Part shown: one piece after another, positions 27,356-36,958 of the stretch | How the letters are laid out: each line of letters begins with the position of its first letter | Numbering within the stretch: position 1 is the stretch's first letter | Assembly: GCF_015627105.1 (NCBI RefSeq) | Contig: NZ_VTDM01000001.1 | Span: 1 to 64,000 of the forward strand | Source: Acinetobacter baretiae | GTDB taxonomy: Bacteria > Pseudomonadota > Gammaproteobacteria > Pseudomonadales > Moraxellaceae | Length of the DNA: 64,000 nucleotides | Direction of reading: 5' to 3' | The notes under the pieces: model-generated | Database searches by the model: none | What the model saw: only the letters and a program-made list of their open reading frames with translations | Told to the model about the DNA's origin: nothing | Program-made: the position numbers and the translations under genes

Positions 27356-28318
27356 TTACCACTGTAATGGCTTATCACTTGACCCAGGCGTCATTTCAAA
27401 ACCAGGCGATGTATCCACCGAGCCTGCATTAGATTTACCTGTTTGTAGTTTCAAACCAATTAAAATATCTTGGTAAAGCTCTTGAGCTACACGATCAGCA
27501 GTGGTGTTTTCTTGTCCAGACACTAAGTTCTGTGTAGAAAAACCTGAAAATGTTTTATTTAATGTACCTGCAGCAGCAACTTTGCTGGTATTTGCTTCAA
27601 TCACACGCCACGTTAAACGTACTTGTTCAGCATTATCATTCAAACCGTACATCGATTGTGATGCTTTACCAATTTGAGTAATTTTACCAACCACTAAATA
27701 GTCTACACCAACTTTTTGCCCCAAACGTGCCAATTCTTGCGGTGCGCCATCCCAATTTAAAACATCATTTTCTTGTTGCATTTCACTGAAATATTGACGA
27801 TCTAATACGCTCAGTTTTCCTGATTGAGTAATATGTGTACCTACTAAATCAGCCACTTCTGCACTAAATTCATCATCATACGATGCACCACGGGTCACGC
27901 GAAACGGTAAAATTGCAATTCGACTCATATGTTGATCTTTCACATTTGATTCAAATTTATTCACATATACGCGTACTTTAGCATGATAACTATTCGGTTT
28001 ACCGGTCAAGCTCAATACTTGATAACGATTGACCGAACCAGATCCTGTCGTGTCTACACTAAACACGGGAGAAACTTGACTTTGGTAGTTCCACTCACTT
28101 CGGCTCATGCTTGTTTTGACAGTTGCTTGATAATCTACACGAGATGAAACTGAAGTACCATTTACAGATTGCACTGCTGTCAGTAGAGCTTGAGCAATCG
28201 CTTGTTGTTGCGTAGGGCCTGTACCTGAAGTGTCTTTCACCACTTCTTTTAGTCCAGCAAAAGTTGAAGATGTGGCAAAGCCAAAGAGCATTAAAAATGC
28301 ATAAATATATTTTTTCAT
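27356..28318 (-). CDS. CsgG/LpoB-like periplasmic protein
   Basis: A 320-residue exported protein with a signal peptide (residues 1-21, cut after TFA). The centre has the CsgG-type fold signs RIAILPFRV (about 133-141), DLVGTHITQSGKLSVLDRQY and LARLGQKVGVDYLVVGKITQIG. There is no lipobox, unlike CsgG or LpoB. The N-terminal part (TQQQAIAQALLTAVQSVNG) resembles domains that precede such folds in envelope proteins. It is the last gene of a four-gene leftward operon with LpoB, YcfL and COG3014 proteins, so an outer-membrane or peptidoglycan-related role is likely. The exact function is unknown. An inverted repeat (28340-28369) lies in the gap after lpoB. Confidence 0.75.
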   Translation of the reverse strand: MKKYIYAFLMLFGFATSSTFAGLKEVVKDTSGTGPTQQQAIAQALLTAVQSVNGTSVSSRVDYQATVKTSMSRSEWNYQSQVSPVFSVDTTGSGSVNRYQVLSLTGKPNSYHAKVRVYVNKFESNVKDQHMSRIAILPFRVTRGASYDDEFSAEVADLVGTHITQSGKLSVLDRQYFSEMQQENDVLNWDGAPQELARLGQKVGVDYLVVGKITQIGKASQSMYGLNDNAEQVRLTWRVIEANTSKVAAAGTLNKTFSGFSTQNLVSGQENTTADRVAQELYQDILIGLKLQTGKSNAGSVDTSPGFEMTPGSSDKPLQW

Positions 28319-28379
28319 AATAAAAAATTTAGGTCGCGTAAAGATGGCATGTACTGATTGCCATCTTTACAAATAAAAA

Positions 28380-28979
28380 TTACAGACCAAACGCAGCGCG
28401 TTTAGAAGCCTTACGAATTTCTTTTTCACCTGTCCACTCTACAATACCTGTTTGTAGATTAGTGAGTTTTAAAGTGAATTTATAATATACATCGCTCTTA
28501 CCACCTGCATTTTTCACAATACTTGATAAGTTACCGTTGAGCATATATTCAGCACCCACTTGACCACCCGTACGTACAGATGTTGCTTGGTTAACCATAC
28601 CACTTTGTTTTTGATAGGCAATCTGTTGTGCAACAGCACCTACTGATGTCATATCAACAAAACGGAATTTTCCTGAATTAATCAATTTATTTTGAATGGT
28701 ATCTGTAACAGATTCTGTATCGATATGTTCTTGTGTTTTATTTTTAATACGATCAACAAACATCACTGGACGGCGACTTTGTGTCATTTGAATCACAGGT
28801 GGAAATGTCAACAAATCATCGACCATTTTATTGGCAATCATTTGTAAATCTGTAGAACCAAAATCTTTAGTTAATGTTTCTACAGACTGTGCATCGCCAT
28901 AGCTTACATTTCCCGTTGTTGCACAACCACCGAGTAAAGCTGTCCCTAAAACAAGACCTGTAACGAGTTTCAATTTCAT
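28380..28979 (-). CDS. lpoB: Penicillin-binding protein activator LpoB-like lipoprotein
   Basis: A 199-residue lipoprotein with lipobox LLGGC (Cys19). The folded domain carries the LpoB pattern: LQMIANKMVDDLLTFP, RPVMFVDRIKNKTQEHIDTE, TIQNKLINSGKFRFVD, GAEYMLNGNLSSIVK and YYKFTLKLTNLQTGIVEW. E. coli LpoB crosses the peptidoglycan from the outer membrane and activates PBP1b. The disordered linker after the cysteine is short here compared with E. coli. The preceding gene encodes a YcfL-like protein, the same adjacency as ycfL-lpoB in E. coli. Confidence 0.9.
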   Translation of the reverse strand: MKLKLVTGLVLGTALLGGCATTGNVSYGDAQSVETLTKDFGSTDLQMIANKMVDDLLTFPPVIQMTQSRRPVMFVDRIKNKTQEHIDTESVTDTIQNKLINSGKFRFVDMTSVGAVAQQIAYQKQSGMVNQATSVRTGGQVGAEYMLNGNLSSIVKNAGGKSDVYYKFTLKLTNLQTGIVEWTGEKEIRKASKRAAFGL

Positions 28980-28992
28980 GTTTTTCTCTCAA

Positions 28993-29391
28993 TTATTTCT
29001 TTAAATAAACAACAGCATCTACAGCTGATGGATTTGGAGCCAACGATTGAACGTTTTTTATTTCACGCCCTGTGAGTTGAATAGGTTTCCAAATAGCGCC
29101 TTCTGGATTAACCTCAATACCTTGAGCATCGACCCAAACAATCTTGTATAAAAAGTTTTTGGTATTGAAGCGTTGATTTTTAATTGCAATGGCAATTTTT
29201 TTGAGTGAACCCACCTCAACAATATTAACTCGATCTACCCCAATTTCAGTTAACAATACAGGGTTATTGGTTCGTGTCATGGCTGAGGTCGAGCCTGAGC
29301 TATCGGTATGTGTCATAAGTGCATTGGGTGCAGTACATGCACAAAGCACCGATAAAACACATGTTGTAAGTAATGCTTGGTAAAATTTCAT
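28993..29391 (-). CDS. YcfL-like lipoprotein (DUF1425)
   Basis: A 132-residue lipoprotein. The signal peptide ends in a lipobox at VLCAC with a cysteine near residue 19. The mature part has the YcfL-type beta sandwich pattern NQRFNTKNFLYKIVWVDAQG and VNPEGAIWKPIQLTGREI. The function is unknown. It lies 13 bp before lpoB, as ycfL does in E. coli, so it probably acts with LpoB at the outer membrane. Confidence 0.85.
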   Translation of the reverse strand: MKFYQALLTTCVLSVLCACTAPNALMTHTDSSGSTSAMTRTNNPVLLTEIGVDRVNIVEVGSLKKIAIAIKNQRFNTKNFLYKIVWVDAQGIEVNPEGAIWKPIQLTGREIKNVQSLAPNPSAVDAVVYLKK

Positions 29392-29408
29392 ACTAACCCT
29401 CTATTGAT

Positions 29409-30836
29409 CTATTGCGCATTCGTTGCACTTGCAATCACATTACTTGTTAAAGATATTTTGTTATTAATATCGTAGGCATATACAAATATTGGTTGTGTTG
29501 TTCCTGCTGGAATGAGAATAGGTACACTATCACTTGATAAACCTGTCATTTGACTTAATTTCAGCTGATATGTTCCTGGTTTTAAATTTAAGCGAGCAAT
29601 TTGCGTGTTACTTGGTAACGTTGACCATGAGCGTAAATCTGCATGCTCTGTAGCAACATTCATTAAGTTACCTGCCAATTGCCCCAAAGTACCCAATTGT
29701 TGACCAAGCTGTTGCTGAACAGCATATTTTGCAATCACACGTGCCGCTTGGCTTGATACTGTAGAAACCGTTTGCTCTTTCAGTTGTTTTACAGCCAATG
29801 CCCCAATATCACTCATCACATAGCTACGCTGTGACACTCGACCATCCACAGACACTTGAATTGGTTTTGGTGTTTGATAGGTAGAAGGATCATACATAGC
29901 AAATGCAATGCTCGTTAAGCCATTAGGTACAGGTAACGTAATTTTCTGCTCTATTTTTTGTGGCACTAACCCCTGTTCAATAAAAACAATCACAGGTACG
30001 GTTGCCATATTATGTTGTGCGCCCATCTGATCTACACGTTGAATATCTTGACCGATTTGCTGATCAGGTTGTAATTCATAGGCTTTTTTATAATCAACCA
30101 AAGCATCATTATACTCACCCATGGCTTCCCAAACATTGGCAGCCATATAAAATGCATAACTATTTTGATACGTATTTTTAATTTTCCCTGCAATTTGATC
30201 TAAACCAGATAAAGCATCATTTAGTTGAGATGGTGTTTCTGCACTGTCAAATTCTTCATTATCTGTGGCTTGTTTCTGAGGGTTTTTTGATTTTTCTTTT
30301 TCTACTTTTTTCGCCAATTCTTTTTCATGATTTAATTCAATATCACGTTGAAGTTGTTGTGCAACGCGCATTTCTATACCCGCAGCTTGCAAATCATGAA
30401 TAAAAATATAATTTTTTGCTTGTGAAATATGAGCAAGTACTTGCTCATATGGTGCAACTAAATACGGTACAACTGAATCATTACTCAGCATAGACAGTGC
30501 TTTAAACCCCATACGGCTTACACTCACCACCGCACGATTATTTTGCTTGTCTAGCAGCTCAAAGGCTTTTTTGTATGCCTCTATGCTTTCTTGATACTTT
30601 TGGTCAACTTGATAAATTCGCGCTTTTTCTAACGTATACAAAACAGCATCTTTGCCTGTTTCTTTGTCTTTTAATTTTGCAGGGAGTGTCTCAGTACTCT
30701 CTAAATTCATGACCCCTCGAAAGTGATTACTTTCTTCTGTATATGTTTTAAAAGTACTTGCATGTGTAACTTGTGTCGTTAAGCATAGCAAAATACAGTA
30801 AATACCAGCACGTTTTGCATACGTTATTAATGCCAT
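29409..30836 (-). CDS. COG3014-family exported protein with tetratricopeptide-like repeats
   Basis: The first gene of the lpoB operon. The 475-residue protein has a signal peptide (residues 1-26, ending in HAS). TPR-like helical stretches follow at about 60-100 (ARIYQVDQKYQESIEAYKKA) and about 225-265 (YMAANVWEAMGEYNDALVDY), with a charged coiled-coil-like segment in between. The C-terminal half is a beta-rich domain that ends in AYDINNKIS. COG3014 proteins are found beside YcfL and LpoB in several gammaproteobacteria. A scaffold role in the periplasm is plausible but not shown. Confidence 0.75.
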   Translation of the reverse strand: MALITYAKRAGIYCILLCLTTQVTHASTFKTYTEESNHFRGVMNLESTETLPAKLKDKETGKDAVLYTLEKARIYQVDQKYQESIEAYKKAFELLDKQNNRAVVSVSRMGFKALSMLSNDSVVPYLVAPYEQVLAHISQAKNYIFIHDLQAAGIEMRVAQQLQRDIELNHEKELAKKVEKEKSKNPQKQATDNEEFDSAETPSQLNDALSGLDQIAGKIKNTYQNSYAFYMAANVWEAMGEYNDALVDYKKAYELQPDQQIGQDIQRVDQMGAQHNMATVPVIVFIEQGLVPQKIEQKITLPVPNGLTSIAFAMYDPSTYQTPKPIQVSVDGRVSQRSYVMSDIGALAVKQLKEQTVSTVSSQAARVIAKYAVQQQLGQQLGTLGQLAGNLMNVATEHADLRSWSTLPSNTQIARLNLKPGTYQLKLSQMTGLSSDSVPILIPAGTTQPIFVYAYDINNKISLTSNVIASATNAQ

Positions 30837-30961
30837 TTTCGTTCATCTTTTTATACTATAAAACGAAATGTATTATAATTGTATAGTTTGTATTTACAAG
30901 TGTAAAATATTACAAAATCTCGCTATTTTATAAAAATAATACTTGTGTCACTAAATTTGAT

Positions 30962-32725
30962 TTAAATTAGGGGAACCACACGTAATACTTCATCTAGCGA
31001 GGTTAGTCCTTGCATAATTTTACGCGCACCTGCGATTCTAAGTGGTTCTACTCCATCTACTTTCGCCTGATGACGAATACGAGCAAGTGATTCATCTTGA
31101 CTAATCATCTCTTTAATGGCCAATGATACAGGCATAAACTCATAAATCCCCATACGTCCTTTATACCCAGTATAACGACATGTTTCACACCCTACGGCAC
31201 AATACGCCTGTGCAGGTACGCTGACGGTATAACCTGCGGTTAACTTCTTCCACGCTTGCTCATCAATTTCATCTCGTCGCTTACATACAGGACATAAAGT
31301 ACGTAATAATCGCTGTGCCAACACACCAAGTAATGTAGAAGCAGTGAGAAAGGGTTGAACACCTAAATCATGCAATCGAATTAGACTTGAGGGGGCATCA
31401 TTGGTATGTAGCGTAGAAAGTACCAAGTGTCCTGTCAGTGCTGCTTGAATAGCCATGTCTGCGGTATCTTGATCACGTATTTCCCCCACCATAATCACAT
31501 CTGGATCTTGACGCATTAAAGCACGAATACCATCTACAAAACCCAAGTCAATGACATTATTCACCTGCATTTGATTAAAACTGGCTTCGATCATCTCAAT
31601 TGGATCTTCAATGGTACATACGTTTACTTCTTCTGTTGCCAAATGCTTTAATGATGAATATAAAGTGGTGGTTTTTCCTGACCCTGTAGGCCCTGTCACC
31701 AAAATAATACCGTGGGTATTTTTGGTCATCTCTTGCCATTTTTGATATAGTTTTCGATCAAATCCTAATTGTTCAAACCCTCTGTCAAGCACCTCTGGAT
31801 CAAAAATACGCATGACCATTTTCTCACCAAAAGCTGTTGGTAATGTGGCCAATCGGAGCTCTGTTTCTAGTCCTTTTATTGTTCTAGTTTTTAAGCGACC
31901 ATCTTGTGGCTTACGTTTTTCTGCCACATTCATACGTCCTAATATTTTAATTCGTGCAATGACCGCAGTCATTGTATTGGTTGGCATTTGATAAATCGTA
32001 TGCAAAATACCATCTATACGAAAACGAATGTTACTTTTGTCTTTACGAGGTTCTAAATGAATGTCACTTGCACCTTGCTCAAAGGCAAACTCTAAAACCC
32101 AATCTACGAGTTTAACAATATGCTGATCATTGGCATCAGGTTGATTTGATTGCCCAATTTCAAGTAATGCTTCTACACTATGCGTATCAAAGCGTTGTTG
32201 TTTTTTTTCTGACAAATAAACTGCACGACTCACCTGATAATATTCAGCAAGATAACGCTTTAATTGTTCAGGACTTAGTAAAACACGCTCAATCGTTCGT
32301 GGTTTAACACTTTGTTCAAGTGTACGCTGCCAATCATTAAAAAAAGGTTGATCCGTTGCAATCGTTACTGTTTCAGCTGTAGTTGCTACAGCCAAGATAT
32401 TATTTTTAAACGCAAATTCTTGCGACATGACTTGCGTTAAGTTAGCGACATCTGCATTAAGTGGATCTATTGTAAATAAGGCCAAACCACTTTTATCTGA
32501 CAACCAACTCATCAGTACAGATAAACTTAACTCTTGCTCTTTGTTATGTTGATGTTTTACTTTAAAGGTTGCAATCCATTGTAATGGATGCATGTGCATA
32601 TTTTTTTTCTGACGTGGTGTGGTTTGTATGAGAATTTTATCGCGCTCACTCATCACGCCATCAGTCACAAGAGTTTGTAAACACCATTGTAAATCAATCA
32701 AAAAAGAATATTGAGATTGTTTCAT
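30962..32725 (-). CDS. GspE/PilB-family secretion ATPase (orphan)
   Basis: A 587-residue type II secretion/type IV pilus ATPase. After an N-terminal MshEN-like part (about 1-180), the ATPase core has Walker A GPTGSGKTTTLY (near 345), the Asp box CTIEDPIEMIE, Walker B RQDPDVIMVGEIRD and the His box GHLVLSTLHTNDA. A four-cysteine zinc site follows (CPVCKRR ... CAVGCETC), as in GspE and PilB. I took the ATG at 32725, since the extension begins with TTG. No pilus, pseudopilin or secretin gene adjoins it, so it is either a second PilB-like motor or serves a machine encoded elsewhere. The gene divergent of the lpoB operon is absent; it is transcribed in the same direction as that operon. Confidence 0.92.
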   Translation of the reverse strand: MKQSQYSFLIDLQWCLQTLVTDGVMSERDKILIQTTPRQKKNMHMHPLQWIATFKVKHQHNKEQELSLSVLMSWLSDKSGLALFTIDPLNADVANLTQVMSQEFAFKNNILAVATTAETVTIATDQPFFNDWQRTLEQSVKPRTIERVLLSPEQLKRYLAEYYQVSRAVYLSEKKQQRFDTHSVEALLEIGQSNQPDANDQHIVKLVDWVLEFAFEQGASDIHLEPRKDKSNIRFRIDGILHTIYQMPTNTMTAVIARIKILGRMNVAEKRKPQDGRLKTRTIKGLETELRLATLPTAFGEKMVMRIFDPEVLDRGFEQLGFDRKLYQKWQEMTKNTHGIILVTGPTGSGKTTTLYSSLKHLATEEVNVCTIEDPIEMIEASFNQMQVNNVIDLGFVDGIRALMRQDPDVIMVGEIRDQDTADMAIQAALTGHLVLSTLHTNDAPSSLIRLHDLGVQPFLTASTLLGVLAQRLLRTLCPVCKRRDEIDEQAWKKLTAGYTVSVPAQAYCAVGCETCRYTGYKGRMGIYEFMPVSLAIKEMISQDESLARIRHQAKVDGVEPLRIAGARKIMQGLTSLDEVLRVVPLI

Positions 32726-32799
32726 GCGCAAATAACACCCACTAAATATATGACTATTCTATACTATTTTCCACATCAGATCTGTGTAATCTCCATGTA

Positions 32800-33519
32800 T
32801 TACAACATATCAACACCTTGTAAATTAATAATAAAAACACCTGTTTCTGCCACTTTAAACTTTACATTTAAATTTGAAAATCTCAGACCATAAATACGTT
32901 CAGCGTCTTGTTGATATGCAGGCCGAGGATCAAGTGCCAATAGTTGCTCTAAACAGTATAGCTCTTGATTTGATGTATGGTTTTTACACAATAATTCTGC
33001 ACGCTGATTGACTGCGTCAGATTGCCAAAAAATAGGTTTTTGCACAGGCGCATCCATAGCATATCCAGATTTTGCCTCAGGTATAGCATCTGAATACGCA
33101 ATATACGGCTTAATATCTAAAATCGGTGTGCCATCTAATAAGTCACTGCCACTCACACACAAACGAACTGTGCCATTTTGTTGTTCAATCCCGACCAATT
33201 TTACGACAGACAACCCAATATTTGCAGGCCGATACATACTACGAGTGGCAAAAACACCCATTTTTTCATTCCCTCCTAAACGAGGTGGGCGTACTTGAGG
33301 CTTAAAATTAAGCTGTTTTTTATTGCCATGAAAAACCCATAAAATCCAAATATGGCTAAATTCAATAATCCCATCAAAAGCACAAATGTCATCATACGGC
33401 GCCAAAAAATCAACATACGACCGTACATCGACCAAATTAGGCTGTCTAGGTATACCAAATTTTTCTTTAAATGGTGATGTCATGGTGGCAATAATTGGGA
33501 AGTTTACAGATTCTTTCAT
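32800..33519 (-). CDS. trmO: tRNA (N6-threonylcarbamoyladenosine37-N6)-methyltransferase TrmO
   Basis: TrmO methylates t6A37 to m6t6A in threonine tRNAs using SAM. The 239-residue protein has the TsaA/YaeB beta-barrel with the signature stretch VRPPRLGGNEKMGVFATRS followed by MYRPANIGLSVVKL. The C-terminal domain contains LALDPRPAYQQD, matching the DPRPAY motif of the family. I used the ATG at 33519; a GTG lies one codon upstream. It is divergent from fpr. Confidence 0.94.
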   Translation of the reverse strand: MKESVNFPIIATMTSPFKEKFGIPRQPNLVDVRSYVDFLAPYDDICAFDGIIEFSHIWILWVFHGNKKQLNFKPQVRPPRLGGNEKMGVFATRSMYRPANIGLSVVKLVGIEQQNGTVRLCVSGSDLLDGTPILDIKPYIAYSDAIPEAKSGYAMDAPVQKPIFWQSDAVNQRAELLCKNHTSNQELYCLEQLLALDPRPAYQQDAERIYGLRFSNLNVKFKVAETGVFIINLQGVDML

Positions 33520-33619
33520 CACTTTTTCTTATAAAGACCATTAAATATATTCAGTTTATAGACATTGAATTTAGATTAAAATAGAAGGTAATATTTATTC
33601 TTTGTAATTGGATTTTTGC

Positions 33620-34399
33620 ATGGCTGCTTTTAACGTTGAACGTATTACAGAAGTTCACCACTGGAACGATACTTTATTTAGCTTCAAAACAACGCGTGAT
33701 CAAGCTTTACGTTATAAAAATGGTCAGTTTGTCATGATTGGTTTAGAAGTTAATGGCAAACCTCTCATGCGCGCCTACTCTATTGCAAGTGCCAATTACG
33801 AAGAAGAGCTTGAATTTTTTTCAATTAAAGTACAAGACGGCCCACTTACTTCAATCTTGCAAAAAGTACAAGTAGGTGATGAAATTCTCATTTCTAAAAA
33901 ACCGACAGGTACGCTTGTACACGATGATTTACTGCCAGGTAAAAATCTATATTTATTGTCTTCAGGTACAGGACTAGCACCATTTTTATCTATTATTCGT
34001 GACCCAGAAACTTACGAACGCTTTGAAAAAGTGATTGTTGTTCATGGTACACGTTTTGTCAGTGAATTGGCTTACCAAGATTTGATCTTAAATGAACTAC
34101 CAAACCACGAATTCTTTGAAGAATTAGGTATTAAAGAAAAATTGGTTTACTACCCAACTGTTACTCGTGAAGAATTTCATACACAAGGTCGTGTAACTAC
34201 GGCCATTGAAAGTGGTGAAATATTTGAAAAAATTGGTCTACCACGTTTTAATCGTGAAACCGATCGTGCCATGCTATGTGGTAGCCCATCATTTTTGAAA
34301 GATGTAGCTGCATTACTAGACCAACATGGTTTAAAAGAGTCACCACGTATGGGTGAAATGGGCGACTATGTGATTGAACGTGCGTTCGTAGAAAAATAA
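33620..34399 (+). CDS. fpr: Ferredoxin-NADP+ reductase
   Basis: A 259-residue FAD flavoprotein that moves electrons between NADPH and ferredoxin or flavodoxin. FAD-binding is shown by MRAYSIASANYEEELEFFSI (RxYS motif), and NADP-binding by LLSSGTGLAPFLSIIRDP and AMLCGSPSFLKDVAALL, with the C-terminal aromatic-containing tail typical of the bacterial subclass. The start at 33620 gives the family-like MAAFNVERITEVHHWN; the frame also opens four codons earlier. It ends at a clear terminator. Confidence 0.94.
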   Translation: MAAFNVERITEVHHWNDTLFSFKTTRDQALRYKNGQFVMIGLEVNGKPLMRAYSIASANYEEELEFFSIKVQDGPLTSILQKVQVGDEILISKKPTGTLVHDDLLPGKNLYLLSSGTGLAPFLSIIRDPETYERFEKVIVVHGTRFVSELAYQDLILNELPNHEFFEELGIKEKLVYYPTVTREEFHTQGRVTTAIESGEIFEKIGLPRFNRETDRAMLCGSPSFLKDVAALLDQHGLKESPRMGEMGDYVIERAFVEK

Positions 34400-34417
34400 T
34401 TTTACATCCTTCATATT

Positions 34418-34443
34418 AGCCGATGCACCTTGCATCGGCTTTT
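34418..34443 (+). terminator. Terminator of fpr
   Basis: AGCCGATGCA and TGCATCGGCT form a 10-bp stem with a three-base loop, followed by TTTT. Confidence 0.85.
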
Positions 34444-34534
34444 CATTTTCAATGTGAGCTATGTTATGATGGCTTGCGATTTCACGCAATTTTATGCACA
34501 ATCCTTTCGTTTCACACCAACATTGACTAGCCAC

Positions 34535-35326
34535 ATGAGTTTAGACTTCTCCCTCATCCAGCAAATTGATGCCCATCTACCACAAACGCAGTGTGGTTTA
34601 TGTGGCCATAGAGATGGCTGCTTACCGTATGCCCAAGCCATTAGCCAAGGCGAAGATGCAAACAAATGTATTCCCGGTGGTCAACCCGTTGCAGATGCAC
34701 TCGCTACACTTTTAAATCGCCCAAAAATCGGTGCCTTAAACAGCGCGTGGCCCATCCAAGCCAATGGACGCCCGCAACGAATGAAAGCGGTTATTCGAGA
34801 AGATGAGTGTATTGGTTGTACAAAATGTATTAGTGCTTGCCCTGTAGATGCAATTATTGGCAGTGGTAAACAAATGCATACCATCTTTAGTGATTTATGC
34901 ACTGGTTGTGAGCTGTGTATTGCCCCTTGTCCTGTTGATTGTATTGACCTGATTCCAGATTCAATGCTACTTAACCCAGACCAACAACAACGTGAACAAG
35001 ATGATTTACGTGGTCGATATTACGCCCATATTCAACGAGAAGAACAACAACGCTTTGCACGGCGTGGCCCAATTGTAAAAGCAGAAATTAATACCCAGTT
35101 ATTTGCTGAGTTTTCATCGCATATACAATCTGTCCCACAAATAAAATTACAACAAATTCCAGAAGAAAAACCAACGGCTGACCCACAAACGACCATTCAA
35201 ATGGCACGCTTACGCACTCAAATTAAAAAATTAGAAAAGCAGCTTAGTGTACGAGAAGATGCTAAAAAGCGTATGCAATTAGAGCAACTTACACACCAAA
35301 TGACAAATATAGAGACCATGTCATGA
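34535..35326 (+). CDS. RnfB/RsxB-like electron transport ferredoxin
   Basis: The 263-residue protein begins [20 protein letters not shown] and has a 4Fe-4S cluster domain of the RnfB type ([17 protein letters not shown], then CIPGG). Two classic 4Fe-4S ferredoxin motifs follow: [12 protein letters not shown] (about 95) and [12 protein letters not shown] (about 125). The C-terminal third is a charged helical tail. The N-terminal membrane helix of full RnfB is missing. The frame opens upstream at 34430, but the ATG at 34535 is where the conserved sequence begins. No other rnf/rsx genes are present. It overlaps nth by 4 bp (ATGA), a pairing seen as rnfB-nth in many gammaproteobacteria, and may supply electrons for SoxR reset or the Nth cluster; this is inference. 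Confidence 0.88.
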   Translation: MSLDFSLIQQIDAHLPQTQCGLCGHRDGCLPYAQAISQGEDANKCIPGGQPVADALATLLNRPKIGALNSAWPIQANGRPQRMKAVIREDECIGCTKCISACPVDAIIGSGKQMHTIFSDLCTGCELCIAPCPVDCIDLIPDSMLLNPDQQQREQDDLRGRYYAHIQREEQQRFARRGPIVKAEINTQLFAEFSSHIQSVPQIKLQQIPEEKPTADPQTTIQMARLRTQIKKLEKQLSVREDAKKRMQLEQLTHQMTNIETMS

Positions 35327-35991
35327 CACGTAAAAACATGACCAAAAAAGACATTCAAATATTTTTTGAACGTCTTAAAATACAACGTCCCTCTCCAAAA
35401 ACCGAACTTAACTATCAGTCTCATTTTGAGCTGTTAATTGCTGTTATGCTTTCAGCACAAGCTACAGATGTGAGTGTAAACAAAGCCACTGACAAACTAT
35501 ACCCTATCGCAAACACCCCCGAAGCTATTTATGCTATGGGTGTAGATGGATTAAAAGAATACATTAAAACCATTGGTCTATATAACGCAAAAGCTGAAAA
35601 TGTCATTAAAACCTGTAAAATTTTAATCGAACAACATCAAAGCCAAGTTCCAAATACTCGAACTGCTCTTGAAGCTTTACCTGGTGTTGGCAGAAAAACA
35701 GCAAATGTGGTTCTAAATACAGCCTTTGGGCAACCTGTTATGGCTGTTGATACACATATTTTTCGAGTAGGCAATCGTACGGGCTTAGCCATTGGTAAAG
35801 ACGTACTTGAAGTGGAACAACGTTTAATCAAAGTCATTCCTAAAGCGTACATACTCGATGCACATCACTGGTTAATTCTACATGGTCGTTACTGCTGTAT
35901 TGCCCGAAAACCCAAATGTGGTGAATGCATTGTCTCCGATGTGTGTCGTTGGCCAGATCGCTTTGAATTTGGCGCCAATCAAATCACCTAA
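35323..35991 (+). CDS. nth: Endonuclease III
   Basis: Nth is the bifunctional DNA glycosylase/AP lyase for oxidised pyrimidines. The 222-residue protein has the helix-hairpin-helix [13 protein letters not shown] with the catalytic Lys, the Asp in [11 protein letters not shown], and the C-terminal 4Fe-4S motif Cys-x6-Cys-x2-Cys-x5-Cys ([17 protein letters not shown]). Translation is coupled to the upstream ferredoxin gene by the ATGA overlap. Confidence 0.97.
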   Translation: MTRKNMTKKDIQIFFERLKIQRPSPKTELNYQSHFELLIAVMLSAQATDVSVNKATDKLYPIANTPEAIYAMGVDGLKEYIKTIGLYNAKAENVIKTCKILIEQHQSQVPNTRTALEALPGVGRKTANVVLNTAFGQPVMAVDTHIFRVGNRTGLAIGKDVLEVEQRLIKVIPKAYILDAHHWLILHGRYCCIARKPKCGECIVSDVCRWPDRFEFGANQIT

Positions 35992-35992
35992 G

Positions 35993-36169
35993 TTATTTTT
36001 TATCTTTGGTTTTTTGTTGTAATTTTGGGTGTATCTGTCTTTCTCTAGCTTGCTTAGGTCGCTTGTTGTTTTCTTCTACCACTTGTTTTAACATTTTACG
36101 ACTTTGCCATGCTAAACCTAGCAATAACAAAATACTCAATACAGCAAAAATCAGTAGTAAAACCTTCAT
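35993..36169 (-). CDS. Small single-pass membrane protein
   Basis: A 58-residue frame begins MKVLLLIFAVLSILLLLGLA and continues with a basic, lysine/arginine/glutamine-rich cytoplasmic tail that ends in KTKDKK. One membrane helix covers about residues 3-20. A ribosome binding site (AAGG) lies before the ATG, and the stop is just past the nth stop, on the opposite strand. The composition fits a real small protein. The function is unknown. Confidence 0.7.
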   Translation of the reverse strand: MKVLLLIFAVLSILLLLGLAWQSRKMLKQVVEENNKRPKQARERQIHPKLQQKTKDKK

Positions 36170-36190
36170 ACACCTTACTCACTTCACAAT

Positions 36191-36214
36191 AAAAGAGCCT
36201 AAAAGGCTCTTTTA
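36191..36214 (-). terminator. Terminator of adk
   Basis: AAAAGAGCCT and AGGCTCTTTT form a 10-bp stem with a four-base loop, 20 bp past the adk stop. The ends are A/T-rich on both sides. Confidence 0.8.
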
Positions 36215-36233
36215 TAAAAACAGTTTAATCAGA

Positions 36234-36893
<660 letters not shown>

Positions 36894-36958
36894 TCATTTA
36901 ACAATAAATTTTACCAAGATATTCTGCCCAAGTAAGTTTAAAGCAGAACAACATCATA

